NCBI GenBank assembly: GCA_035512775.1
Contig: DATKDI010000045.1
Span: 1-64,000, forward strand
Direction: 5' to 3'
Length of the DNA stretch: 64,000 nucleotides
From: JAJNBA01 sp035512775
GTDB taxonomy: Bacteria > Actinomycetota > UBA4738 > HRBIN12
Positions 1-7,442 of the stretch are shown one piece after another. Position 1 is the first letter of the stretch. Every line of letters begins with the position of its first letter. Made by a program: the position numbers and the translations under genes. Under the pieces are notes generated by a model. The model was not told the origin of the DNA. It worked only from the letters and a program-made list of their open reading frames with translations, and did no database searches.

Positions 1-57
1 CCGCTCCACCAGGAGCCGGCGGCCTTGCATGGTGAGCTTCGCCCTAGCATGAGTCAC
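1..57 (-). CDS. IS481-family transposase, N-terminal fragment (runs off window)
   Basis: Nineteen codons are visible from a GTG at 57: VTHARAKLTMQGRRLLVER. This matches the conserved start of actinobacterial IS481 transposases (MSHARAKLT-x-QGRRLLVER type), which continue into a helix-turn-helix and a DDE catalytic core outside this window. The start is supported by an AAGGAGG Shine-Dalgarno sequence 5 bases upstream. That Shine-Dalgarno lies inside a perfect hairpin arm. Identification rests on the short N-terminal match and the context. Confidence 0.75.
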   Translation of the reverse strand, partial: MTHARAKLTMQGRRLLVER

Positions 58-106
58 GAGAGCCTCCTTGCCGTCTGGTTGGACCCTGACGAGCAAGGAG
101 GCTCTC
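58..106 (-). promoter_or_regulatory. Perfect 14-bp hairpin sequestering the transposase ribosome-binding site
   Basis: Bases 58-71 and 93-106 are perfect inverted repeats (GAGAGCCTCCTTGC and its complement) with a 21-base loop. On the transposase mRNA the 3' arm contains the AAGGAGG Shine-Dalgarno and ends right at the GTG start codon. A transcript reading in from outside the element would therefore hide the ribosome-binding site. Confidence 0.7.
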
Positions 107-136
107 ACCTCTTGAACAACGTGTTGAGGAACTACA

Positions 137-142
137 GCTAGC
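137..142. other. Probable IS481 target site GCTAGC containing the neighbour's stop codon
   Basis: The hexamer GCTAGC directly follows the element end at 136 and fits the NCTAGN target described for Bordetella IS481. The stop codon (TAG) of the small gene at 138-353 is the CTA of this site, so the element inserted without changing that protein. Confidence 0.5.
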
Positions 143-353
143 CCAGGTCCGACAGCCGAAGCTCGGCCTGCTGCACCAGCGCCTCGTTGCCGATCTCGCG
201 AGCCGCTTCGAGCGCCTGCGTAAGGAGATCCTTCGCCTGCTTCCGACGGGCGTCGCTCTTCTCGGCGGTCGCGTACTTCAGTTTCTCGTCGGCCTTCACG
301 ATCAGCTCGAAGATCTCGTTCGGCTGCGTCGGGAGGCCTCCACCTTCGGTCAC
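138..353 (-). CDS. Small conserved hypothetical helical protein, 71 aa
   Basis: A 71-residue, charged, wholly helical protein with no signal peptide or membrane segment. Residues 12-70 read like one and a half TPR-style helices (NEIFELIVKADEKLKYA, then a Q/A/L-rich pair). I recall similar short proteins in actinobacterial genomes but cannot give a function. The GTG start at 353 is preceded by GAGAAG about eight bases upstream. Its stop codon lies inside the presumed IS481 target site, so the element is immediately downstream. It is divergent from the gene at 555. Confidence 0.6.
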   Translation of the reverse strand: MTEGGGLPTQPNEIFELIVKADEKLKYATAEKSDARRKQAKDLLTQALEAAREIGNEALVQQAELRLSDLG

Positions 354-554
354 GCATGCATCTTCTCTCAGGCGGTCCGGGCCCGCTCGAGCCGGTCGAC
401 AGAGTCGCGGATCACGACGGTCCCCAGATCCCTGCGGTCACAAGATCGGGATGAGCGGCATCGATGAACGAAGGATGAAGGGCCCGGGAAGGTTGCCGGG
501 AACCCCTGGTGACCCTGCGGAGTCCGAAGGACACTACGACCGAGGAGGACGCCG

Positions 555-764
555 ATGGAATCGAACGACGGCAGCAGCGTAGATGCGATCGCGAGGGTCT
601 TCTCGGACCCCTCAGCCGTGTGGACCCTCGATGAAGTGGCCGGTCGATTCGGCATGTCGCTCGGTGATGCGATCAGGGTGATGTCGGATCTCGAGGCGAT
701 CGACGTGGTCCGCCGGATCGGAGACGAGTACGTGCCGGGGGTCGGGACCGCAACCGCTTCCTAG
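555..764 (+). CDS. Small winged-helix-like protein, 69 aa
   Basis: The protein is 69 residues. Residues 20-60 have the pattern of a helix-turn-helix/winged-helix fold: a 'WTLDEVAGRFGMS' segment, then a recognition helix and a hydrophobic 'VVRRIGDEYVPG' wing. No other domain fits. The ATG has a strong GAGGAGG ribosome-binding site 6 bases upstream, the best argument that it is real. Its 3' end overlaps the convergent ADP-ribosylglycohydrolase by 4 bases. A DNA-binding role is inference from the fold pattern alone. The 201 bases upstream (354-554) show no other gene. Confidence 0.5.
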   Translation: MESNDGSSVDAIARVFSDPSAVWTLDEVAGRFGMSLGDAIRVMSDLEAIDVVRRIGDEYVPGVGTATAS

Positions 765-1669
765 GCGGTCGCCGCGTCCGCGAGGGCTTCGGCTTCCGCT
801 TCGATCGCCTGGCGATCCGCCAACTTCTCCAGCCAGGCGCTCGGGAGTGCTCCACGACCGTGGAGCGCTCCGAGGAGCGCCCCCGTCACCGCCGCGTTCG
901 TGTCGGTGTCGCCGCCGAGGGACACGACGTACCGAAGGCCCTCCTCGAAGGAGGGCCCCTCGGCGGCCACCTGGAGCCCGATCCCCGCGGTGAACAGCGT
1001 GAAGCCCATGTCCGGCCCGTCGATCTGCCGGGCGTGACCGGCCTCGGCAACCAGGTACTCGAGCTCCTCTCCCCCCTCCTTTCTGATCACGGCCTCGACC
1101 GCGCGCTCGACCGCCTCGCGGTGACCCTCGCCTCGGACGAGTGCCGCGACGGCGAGGGTCACCGCCAGGCAAGCCGTCCGGCATCGCTCGTCCCAGTGGG
1201 TGATCGCCGAGAAAACCGGCGCCTCCTCGAGGAGCAGCTCCGGGCGCGCCGCTCGGAAGGCTCCGAGCGGCGTGCAATACATCACCGAGCCGTTGCCGGC
1301 CGAGACCTCCGGTCCTCGTTCCGCGACGTATCGCGCCGCCGCATCCGGGATCCCGTCCCGGATGCGGCTCAGCACGCGCCTGGTGAGCGTCCCGACGTCC
1401 GGAGGATCGGTCGCCAGCCACTCGAGATGACGTCGCAGCAGGTCTCCCGGATCGAGCCGTCCGTGCTCCGTGAGCGACCGGCACAGGTTCCGGGCCATCG
1501 CGGTGTCATCGGTCCAGTGACCCGGCTCGAGCCCCATCCACCCCAGTTCGAACGCGGGAAGGGGGCGGGGGATGTCGTCGCGTCGTCGGAACTCGAACGG
1601 CGCCCCCAGCGCATCGCCGAGCGGCAGCCCGAGGAGGCATCCGATCACCCGTTCCCGCAGGTCATCCAC
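761..1669 (-). CDS. ADP-ribosylglycohydrolase family protein (DraG/ARH type)
   Basis: About 302 residues, the usual length for the family, which removes ADP-ribose from modified proteins or small molecules using a di-magnesium centre. The two metal-binding signatures are present: WTDDTAM near residue 53 and GGDTDTNAA near residue 252, and the N-terminus carries the typical GCLLGLPLGDALG glycine-rich turn. I chose the GTG at 1669 because it precedes that segment by nine residues; no good ribosome-binding site is visible, and an internal GTG at the RVIG position is possible. It is divergent from rpsD, 60 bases away. Its substrate cannot be told from sequence. Confidence 0.88.
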   Translation of the reverse strand: MDDLRERVIGCLLGLPLGDALGAPFEFRRRDDIPRPLPAFELGWMGLEPGHWTDDTAMARNLCRSLTEHGRLDPGDLLRRHLEWLATDPPDVGTLTRRVLSRIRDGIPDAAARYVAERGPEVSAGNGSVMYCTPLGAFRAARPELLLEEAPVFSAITHWDERCRTACLAVTLAVAALVRGEGHREAVERAVEAVIRKEGGEELEYLVAEAGHARQIDGPDMGFTLFTAGIGLQVAAEGPSFEEGLRYVVSLGGDTDTNAAVTGALLGALHGRGALPSAWLEKLADRQAIEAEAEALADAATA

Positions 1670-1711
1670 GGCGGCGCAGCCTATCGGCGGGGGACCGCGC
1701 AGAGCCCTCTG

Positions 1712-1717
1712 GTAATC
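1712..1717 (+). promoter_or_regulatory. Possible extended -10 (TGG-TAATCT) for rpsD
   Basis: TGGTAATCT lies 12 bases before the rpsD ATG, giving a predicted leader of only about 6 bases. The ATG has no Shine-Dalgarno, so rpsD would be read from a leaderless or nearly leaderless mRNA, common in actinobacteria. No good -35 is seen. Confidence 0.35.
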
Positions 1718-1729
1718 TGACCAACCTCG

Positions 1730-2332
1730 ATGGACAAGATCGGACCCAAGCACCGCATGTGCAGACGTGTGGGCGCCCCCTTGTGCGGGCGCCCGAATTG
1801 TCCTGCCAACAAGCGGCCCTATCCGCCCGGCATGCACGGTCGCGGGCGCAAGCGGATCTCCGAGTACCAGACCCGCCTCGTGGAGAAGCAGAAGATGCGG
1901 GCGATGTATGCGGTCGGCGAGCGGCAGATGCGCACCTACTACGAGAAGGCGCACCGCTCGATGGGCGTGACGGGCGAGGAGATGCTCCGTCAGCTGGAGA
2001 GCCGGATCGATGCGGTGATCTTCCGCCTGGGGTTCGCGCTCACGATCCATCAGGCCAGGCAGCTCGTGTCACACGGCCACGTGCTCATCGACGGGAAACG
2101 GATCGACGTCCCGAGCGCCCAGGTGAGGCCCGGTCAGGAGATCAGCCTCTCGGAGAAGGCTCGGAATTTCATCCTGGTTCGCGAAGCGATCCAGATCACG
2201 CCCGAGCCTCCGGCGTACCTCTATCGCAACAAGGACGAGATCAAGGGCTCCTTCACGAGGAGTCCGGAACGGGACGAGATCCCACTTCCGGTGACCCTCG
2301 AAGAGCGCCTCGTCGTCGAGTTCTACTCCTAG
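1730..2332 (+). CDS. rpsD: 30S ribosomal protein S4
   Basis: Two hundred residues, full length for S4, the primary 16S rRNA-binding protein that nucleates the 30S body. It has the RPYPPGMHG signature at 29-37, the EKQKMRAMY/ERQ region, and an S4 RNA-binding domain (residues 90-155) with RLGFALTIHQARQLVSHGHV. The N-terminus holds cysteines in MCRR...LCGRPNC, as in zinc-binding 'C+' S4 proteins. The gene stands alone rather than in the rpsM-rpsK-rpsD-rpoA order of many actinobacteria. Only 7 bases separate it from the downstream lyase-like gene, so they may be co-transcribed. Confidence 0.97.
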   Translation: MDKIGPKHRMCRRVGAPLCGRPNCPANKRPYPPGMHGRGRKRISEYQTRLVEKQKMRAMYAVGERQMRTYYEKAHRSMGVTGEEMLRQLESRIDAVIFRLGFALTIHQARQLVSHGHVLIDGKRIDVPSAQVRPGQEISLSEKARNFILVREAIQITPEPPAYLYRNKDEIKGSFTRSPERDEIPLPVTLEERLVVEFYS

Positions 2333-2339
2333 GGACGCG

Positions 2340-3029
2340 ATGGTCGCCCCTCCCGGCGACGCGGCCACCCTCGACCGGGACGTTCGGCTCGCCGTCTATC
2401 GGAAGATCGTCGACGAGGGAAGCCCTCCGACCGTGTCGGGGGTCGCCGACGGCCTCGGCATCACGACCTCGGAGATCGAAGCCTCGTTCCACCGGCTCGC
2501 GGAAGACCATGTCCTGGTCCTCGCTCCCGGGACATCATCCATCTGGATGGCGAGCCCGTTCTCGGCGATCCCGACTCCTTTCCAGGTCGAGGTCGGAGAC
2601 CGCCGGTACTTCGGCAACTGCATCTGGGACGCGCTCGGGATCCCGGTCTGTCTGAGGATGGATGGGCGGATCGGTACCTCCTGCCCTGATTGCTCCGAAC
2701 CGCTGTCGCTCGACGTGCGGGATGGCTCACTCGACGCCTCGTCCGATCACGTCATCCACTTCGAGGTCCCCGCCGCGCGATGGTGGGACGACATCGGCTC
2801 CACCTGAGCGAGCATGCTCCTCTTCCGGTCGGAAGAGCACGTGATGCGGTGGAGCGAACGCCGTGGCAACTCGATGGGCGCGACACTCACCCCGGAGCAG
2901 GGCTGGCGACTCGCGAAGGAGTGGTACGAGAACCGACTCTCGCCCGACTGGACACGGAAGACCCCGGACGAGGCGCAGACGGTGTTCGACTCGATCGGAT
3001 TGGTCGGCGCGTTCTGGGCGATGACCTGA
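2340..3029 (+). CDS. MerB-like organomercurial lyase homologue; candidate selenoprotein with in-frame TGA at codon 156
   Basis: Reading through one TGA (2805-2807) gives 229 residues. Residues 14-60 form the helical N-terminal domain of the alkylmercury lyase family. FGNCIWDALG places Cys94 and Asp97 on MerB Cys96 and Asp99 (E. coli numbering). After the TGA, ASMLLFRSEEHV aligns with the CHVHFFAS segment of MerB, so the TGA falls exactly on catalytic Cys159. The C-terminal 73 residues after the stop (LSPDWTRKTPDEAQ...GLVGAFW) are family-typical and undamaged. A hairpin with a GGUC loop begins 8 bases after the TGA. I infer selenocysteine; a nonsense mutation is the alternative. A second CxxC (SCPDC, residues 114-118) is also present. 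Organomercurial activity is not proven; many homologues have unknown substrates. Confidence 0.78.
2805..2839 (+). promoter_or_regulatory. SECIS-like hairpin just after the in-frame TGA
   Basis: TGA is at 2805-2807. Downstream, CTCTTCC (2820-2826) and GGAAGAG (2831-2837) form a perfect 7-bp stem closed by the loop GGTC (2827-2830). An alternative fold pairs TGCTC (2815-2819) with GAGCA (2835-2839), leaving a three-base bulge below a 4-bp stem with the same loop. The loop starts 19 bases after the TGA. The E. coli fdhF SECIS has the same GGUC loop at 18 bases and a bulged U in the stem. Confidence 0.65.
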
Positions 3030-3070
3030 TCATCGTGGCGTCGCTCAACATCGCAGGTGATCGTCGCGGA

Positions 3071-3685
3071 TCATCGCTCTCCCACCGGTTCGAGGGCCGC
3101 GCGGACGAACGCGACCACCTCCTTCTCGCGTCGTCGAAGTGACGCGCGGCTCTTGTCCGCGCCGACCACGGCGTTCAGGACGCTCGCTTCGGTGAGGGAC
3201 CCGACGACCGCCGTGTAGAGCGTGAACAGAAGCATCGCGGGATCCTGCTTGCGAACCTGCCCGTCATCCATCCCCGACCGGAGGAAGTCGACCGCACGTC
3301 GCCGGAGCGGATCGAGCACATCCGCGAAGCGCTCGAAGGCCAGCGGGCCGAGCCGGCCCGCCTCCCGGATGAACATCGGGAACTCCGGCCATTCCGCTGC
3401 CAGGTCGAACACCGAGTGGATCACAGCCTCGGCCCGATCCCAGTACCCCTCCTTCCCTTCGAGTGCTTCCGCGATCACCTCCGCCAGCCGGATCCCCGCA
3501 GCCTGGAGGCACGCCTCCAGCAGCGCGTCCTTCGTCTGGAAGTAGTACAGGAGTGTCTGCTTGCGGACGCCGACCGCGCCGGCGATGTCGTCGAGGCTCG
3601 CACCGCCGTAGCCCTCGCGACCGAACTGCCGGATCGCCTCCTCGACGAGGGTCGTGCGCCGTTCCGCACCCCCGGTTCTCGGCAT
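3071..3685 (-). CDS. TetR-family transcriptional repressor
   Basis: A 204-residue protein with the TetR helix-turn-helix at residues 10-55: TLVEEAIRQFGREGYGGAS, then DDIAGAVGVRKQTLLYYF with the typical LLYYFQTKDALL recognition-helix end. The variable C-terminal ligand-binding half (60-204) gives no ligand. It is the last gene of a five-gene minus-strand operon, 4 bases after the acyltransferase gene. The operon promoter at 9769-9797 contains the palindrome CTACCGTCCGGTAG, a plausible operator, so I infer autorepression of the whole lipid-type operon, perhaps relieved by an acyl-CoA. Confidence 0.92.
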   Translation of the reverse strand: MPRTGGAERRTTLVEEAIRQFGREGYGGASLDDIAGAVGVRKQTLLYYFQTKDALLEACLQAAGIRLAEVIAEALEGKEGYWDRAEAVIHSVFDLAAEWPEFPMFIREAGRLGPLAFERFADVLDPLRRRAVDFLRSGMDDGQVRKQDPAMLLFTLYTAVVGSLTEASVLNAVVGADKSRASLRRREKEVVAFVRAALEPVGER

Positions 3686-3689
3686 CGGG

Positions 3690-4598
3690 CTACTCCCAAA
3701 CCTTGGCGGGACCCTTGCGACCGACGGGGCGCGACCCCTCCCACCGCCTGAGCCAGTCAGGGCCCTGGGGGCCCACGAGCGAGGGGGTCTCGCCGCGCTG
3801 CGCTCGATGCAACGCTTCCCACCAGGTCGTGCGTTCCTCGTGGAAAAGCTGCGTCACCGCCCGCGTCATCTGCAGCGACAGCTCCTGATGCGTCTGTCCC
3901 TCGGACGGCCTGAAGGGTTCGCCGTATCTGACCGTGACGGGAGGTCTTCCAGAACGGGGCCAGAACCGCCCCTTCGGCATCGCCTGGAACGCTCCGACGA
4001 TCGCGATGGGCGCGAGGCCGGCACCAGTCTCCAATGCGAGCCGGGCGGCCCCGTGCCGGAACCGCTGCAGATGGCCGTCCGCCGAGCGTGTGCCCTCCGG
4101 GAAGACGACGATGCTCCACCCTTCGGCCAGGAGCTCGCGCGCCTTGTCCACGGCGCCCTTCGCGCCGCGAGCGCGATCGATCGGGAACGCACCGTAGACG
4201 AGCGCCGTGAACGCCTGCCGCCACCACACGTCGAAGAAGTAGTCGCGCGCCGCTCCCACCGCGGTCTTGGCCTGCCACGAGTCCGGCAGGGTGCACATGA
4301 TCAGTGTGGCGTCCAGATGGCTCGAGTGGTTCGAATAGAAGATCAGAGGCGGGTCGACGCCTTCGAGATCGTCTCGGCCGAACACGCGGAGGGTGAGCTC
4401 GTTCCGCACGAGTGGGTGCATCGCGCCCTTCAGGAGCACCTGCCTCGCCGCGACTCCTGCGTCCGTGCGAGCCCAGTCGGAGGGGAAGACCCGGTCCACC
4501 TTCGGCTGGGCATGCTCTTCCGCGGAGCGGGGGACCAGCGGACGCCGACCCCAACGGAAGCCTTCGGCCATCACCTTCAGCTCATCCCTCACACCCAT
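3690..4598 (-). CDS. 1-acyl-sn-glycerol-3-phosphate acyltransferase (PlsC family)
   Basis: 302 residues. It has the acyltransferase catalytic motif NHSSHLD (HX4D) near residues 88-94 and the substrate-binding VFPEGTRS near residue 163, in the order of the PlsC/LPLAT family, which transfers an acyl chain to lysophosphatidic acid or a related acceptor at the membrane. The N-terminal 60 residues are longer than in minimal PlsC. It lies 10 bases downstream of the LarA-like gene and 4 bases before tetR, so it is part of the operon. The real acceptor could be a lipid other than lysophosphatidate. Confidence 0.88.
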   Translation of the reverse strand: MGVRDELKVMAEGFRWGRRPLVPRSAEEHAQPKVDRVFPSDWARTDAGVAARQVLLKGAMHPLVRNELTLRVFGRDDLEGVDPPLIFYSNHSSHLDATLIMCTLPDSWQAKTAVGAARDYFFDVWWRQAFTALVYGAFPIDRARGAKGAVDKARELLAEGWSIVVFPEGTRSADGHLQRFRHGAARLALETGAGLAPIAIVGAFQAMPKGRFWPRSGRPPVTVRYGEPFRPSEGQTHQELSLQMTRAVTQLFHEERTTWWEALHRAQRGETPSLVGPQGPDWLRRWEGSRPVGRKGPAKVWE

Positions 4599-4608
4599 CG
4601 CAGGCCCC

Positions 4609-6198
4609 TCACACCACGTCCGCGATCATGATCGGCGGGGCATGGAAGTACGTGATCGACGGCGAGGACCCCACCGTGTCCTTCGCCATCTCGAGCGCGT
4701 CGCGGAACGAGCCGGCGGCGCGATAGCCGAGGCGCGCGACGGACTTGGGCTCGCCCCCGACGAAGATCACGTCGCCCGCGTGGTCGCGTCCGTGCGCGCC
4801 CCAGTACCACATGTAGAAGGGATGGACGCCGTGATACGCGTGCGACGTCCGGTACAGGTGCGTGTACCAGGGATCGGTCGCGTAGCGCTCCTCGTACTTC
4901 GATTCGATCGTGGAGGGGTCCGTGGTCTCCGCCAGCACCTCCTCGAAGAAGTCGATGTAGGACGGGTGATGGATCTGATGGAACTCCCAGGGGACCGGGT
5001 GGTACATGATGACGACGCCGCCCGGCTTCACGATCGGCATGTTCCGGTACATGTTGAAGAGATAGCCGAGCCCCAGGCAGTGCACCAGGATGGGATTCAT
5101 GATCGAGTTCACGTTGTACGGGCTGATGTAGGGCAGTCCGAGTACGAGCACGTCGGTCTGTCCCTGGACCTCGACAAGTTGCTGCCGGTGCAGGTTCTCG
5201 AGGGTGCGATCGTGGACGGCCTCGACCTCGCCGGCGTTGATCCCGGTGAGCTTGTAGGGGGCTTCGACCCGGCGGTAGAACTCTCGCCGCGCACGGGGCG
5301 GCGCCATCTGGTTCGCCTTCCGGACCGCCATCATGAGGCCCTGGTCGTAGGCGGACCACTCCCACTCCCGCTTGTTCAGGAAGCCGAGGTTCTTCGGGAA
5401 CGTCTCCGCGTTCAGCGTGGTCTCGATCTGGAAGACCGTGAGGCCGTTCGCGGCGATCAGCCGGCCCATCCGTGTGGCGGAGTCGGCGATCGCGCTGTGC
5501 CCGGGCCTCGGGTCCATGTACGAGCGTGAGTGCATCATCGTGTCGACGTTGTGGTGATGCTTGAGCGACCGGTAGCCGGCGAGGCCGATCGCCACCGACT
5601 TGTGGCCACCGTCCATCGCCACCAGGTTCACGTTGATGTAGACGAGGAGATCCGACTCCGCCGCGCGCTTCGAGATCTCGACGTCCTCGTGCTTGTCGGT
5701 GGTGCCGATGAACGTCAACGCGTCCTTGTCCTCGCCGTCGAAGTTGTAGAGGTCCTTGGGCCAGAAGGAACGGAACACCCGCTCCCCGACCATGCGGCGG
5801 ATCTCGTCGGCGGTCATCCGGCGGTGCAAGGCGGTCGCGACGACGATCTGCACGTCCTCGACGCCATTGCGCGCTGCCAACTCGATCACCTGCTCGAGGA
5901 TCCGCTGCCGGATGTCGGGGCGCGTCATCGGCGGCAAGGGGATCGAGATGTCGTCCACGGCGATCGTGAGCTTCATCCCGGCCTTCAGCAGATCGGGGAG
6001 CGGCCGGGAGTCGCCCGTCGGGTGGAGCAGCGCCTGTCGGATCGCGGCGTTGACGTCTCGGATCCCTGGCAGAGCGTCGGGCGGGTACACGACCCTGGTG
6101 CCCAGCGGGAACTTCTGCATCCGGAAGCCCTCCCCCTCGTGGATCAGGAGCGGGGGTGTTCGCTCATCCACCTCCAACACGAATCCCGGTCTTGGCAT
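4609..6198 (-). CDS. LarA-like (DUF2088) nickel-pincer-type racemase family protein
   Basis: 529 residues, longer than lactate racemase LarA (about 425). The N-terminal half has the LarA catalytic segment TALHRRMTADE (His near residue 122) and GGHKSVAIGLAGY (Lys near 199), the position where LarA binds the nickel-pincer nucleotide. The C-terminal third is rich in Tyr/His/Trp and differs from LarA. The ATG at 6198 follows AGGAGA by 9 bases. No LarB, LarC or LarE maturation gene is in the window, so cofactor supply is unclear. In the operon it sits between a zinc dehydrogenase and an acyltransferase, suggesting epimerisation of a 2-hydroxyacid-like substrate; that is inference. Confidence 0.85.
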   Translation of the reverse strand: MPRPGFVLEVDERTPPLLIHEGEGFRMQKFPLGTRVVYPPDALPGIRDVNAAIRQALLHPTGDSRPLPDLLKAGMKLTIAVDDISIPLPPMTRPDIRQRILEQVIELAARNGVEDVQIVVATALHRRMTADEIRRMVGERVFRSFWPKDLYNFDGEDKDALTFIGTTDKHEDVEISKRAAESDLLVYINVNLVAMDGGHKSVAIGLAGYRSLKHHHNVDTMMHSRSYMDPRPGHSAIADSATRMGRLIAANGLTVFQIETTLNAETFPKNLGFLNKREWEWSAYDQGLMMAVRKANQMAPPRARREFYRRVEAPYKLTGINAGEVEAVHDRTLENLHRQQLVEVQGQTDVLVLGLPYISPYNVNSIMNPILVHCLGLGYLFNMYRNMPIVKPGGVVIMYHPVPWEFHQIHHPSYIDFFEEVLAETTDPSTIESKYEERYATDPWYTHLYRTSHAYHGVHPFYMWYWGAHGRDHAGDVIFVGGEPKSVARLGYRAAGSFRDALEMAKDTVGSSPSITYFHAPPIMIADVV

Positions 6199-6230
6199 GT
6201 GGTCGTCTCTCCTGTCCTCGTTCGTCTTTC

Positions 6231-7439
6231 CTAGGCCTGCGGCGCGAACGCCACCTTGAACGTGCCGAGCTTGCCGGCGGCCATCGCGTGGTCGAGCGCC
6301 TCGCGCCACCGGTCGAGCGGATAGGTCGCGCCGACGAGTTCGTCGAGCATGGGGAGGTTCGTGGCCAGCTCCATCGCCATCTCGAACGTGGGCCGCGTCA
6401 CGCCGTTCCCGAGATCCTCCACGCCCGACGTGTAGGCACCCGCAAGCTCGAGCTCGCGGAACCACAACGGGGTGAGATCCGCGCCGCCGCCGGGGATGCC
6501 GGAGACGACGACGCGTCCGCCCGCCTTCGTCGTCCTGAGAGCGAGGTCGAGCGCGCTGCTCGATCCCGTGCACTCGATCGCCACGTCGACGCCTCCGAGG
6601 AGGAACTCCATCCCTCGCTCCGGGGTGAGCTTCACCGCATGGTCGGTCCGCCGGACGGCTTTCACCGCGTGCTCCGGACGCACGACGTCGTCGGCGCCGG
6701 CCATCGTCGCCGCAGCTCGCTGTCGGTGGTGCTTCGCGGCCACGACGACGTGGTCGGCCTTCGTGAACGCCTTGATCGCGATCAACGTGAGGATGCCGAC
6801 CGTGCCGGCGCCGATGATGTGTACCGATCCTCCGGCGGGGATCTCGGCGCGGAACGCCGCGTGGATCGCGCAGGCGAAGGGTTCGATCAGCACGGCCGTC
6901 TCGTCGCTCATCGCGTCCGGCACCGGCCAGAGCTGCGAGCGATGCGCGAGCATCAGGCGGCTCCATCCGCCTCCCGTCTCCGTGCAGTAGCCGGTCTGGA
7001 GCCCGGGCTTCAGGTGGCCGACCGTCACCCGGTCGCAGCGGCCGACATGTCCTGCCGCGCAATGCTCGCACGGCGGATCCTCACCTCGGGCAGCGCATCC
7101 GAGGACGCTCGAGATCACGACCCGTTGCCCGGCCGCGAGGTCGCCGACGTCATCGAGGAGCTCGCCGACCACCTCGTGGCCGGGCACGAAGGGAAGAGAG
7201 ACGAGCGGCGAGAAGTAGAACGAGGACCGCCCGGAGATCGTGGAGAGGTCGCTCCCGCAGATCCCCGAGAGCCGCGGCCTCACGCGGCCCCACCCTTCGC
7301 GCTTCGGCTCCGGATCCTTCTGGGTCACGAGCCGGAGCGGGGCGAGGCCACCCGTGACGAGTCCGGGTGCCTTCGAGCCGAGCGCGCGCGCGCCGAGGTA
7401 CTTGGATGCGGAACGATAGAACTCGAGTGCCAGCGCCAC
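6231..7439 (-). CDS. Zinc-dependent medium-chain alcohol dehydrogenase
   Basis: 402 residues of the MDR superfamily. Catalytic zinc ligands are seen in GICGSD (Cys near 61) and GHEVVGE (His near 88). The structural zinc site is compressed into CEHCAAGHVGRC near residues 123-134. The Rossmann motif IGAGTVGILT lies near residue 200. The protein probably oxidises an alcohol or reduces an aldehyde with NAD(P). It is separated from the SDR-HAD gene by 3 bases and from the LarA-like gene by 32, firmly inside the operon. The long N-terminus (first 30 residues) is an extension relative to classical ADHs. Confidence 0.92.
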   Translation of the reverse strand: MALALEFYRSASKYLGARALGSKAPGLVTGGLAPLRLVTQKDPEPKREGWGRVRPRLSGICGSDLSTISGRSSFYFSPLVSLPFVPGHEVVGELLDDVGDLAAGQRVVISSVLGCAARGEDPPCEHCAAGHVGRCDRVTVGHLKPGLQTGYCTETGGGWSRLMLAHRSQLWPVPDAMSDETAVLIEPFACAIHAAFRAEIPAGGSVHIIGAGTVGILTLIAIKAFTKADHVVVAAKHHRQRAAATMAGADDVVRPEHAVKAVRRTDHAVKLTPERGMEFLLGGVDVAIECTGSSSALDLALRTTKAGGRVVVSGIPGGGADLTPLWFRELELAGAYTSGVEDLGNGVTRPTFEMAMELATNLPMLDELVGATYPLDRWREALDHAMAAGKLGTFKVAFAPQA

Positions 7440-7442
7440 GGT

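Larger units (their letters stand above)
1..136 (-). mobile_element. End of an IS481-family insertion sequence (truncated by window edge)
   Basis: The minus strand carries the start of a transposase that runs off the left edge, preceded by a structured leader. The terminal sequence on the minus strand begins TGTAGTTCCTCAACACG at 136, with the TG end expected of IS481 elements. It abuts a CTAG-containing hexamer at 137-142, the kind of target (NCTAGN) used by IS481. Only one end is visible, so the second inverted repeat and the target duplication cannot be confirmed here. Confidence 0.75.

Noticed and set aside
2814..3029. Separate small gene starting at ATG 2814
   Set aside because: It is in the same frame as the upstream gene, only two codons after the TGA, has no ribosome-binding site, and encodes the C-terminal part of the same lyase family. 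It is better read as the continuation past a recoded TGA.
4393..5529. 378-codon plus-strand open frame over the LarA-like gene
   Set aside because: Antisense shadow; the LarA catalytic residues on the minus strand settle the coding strand.
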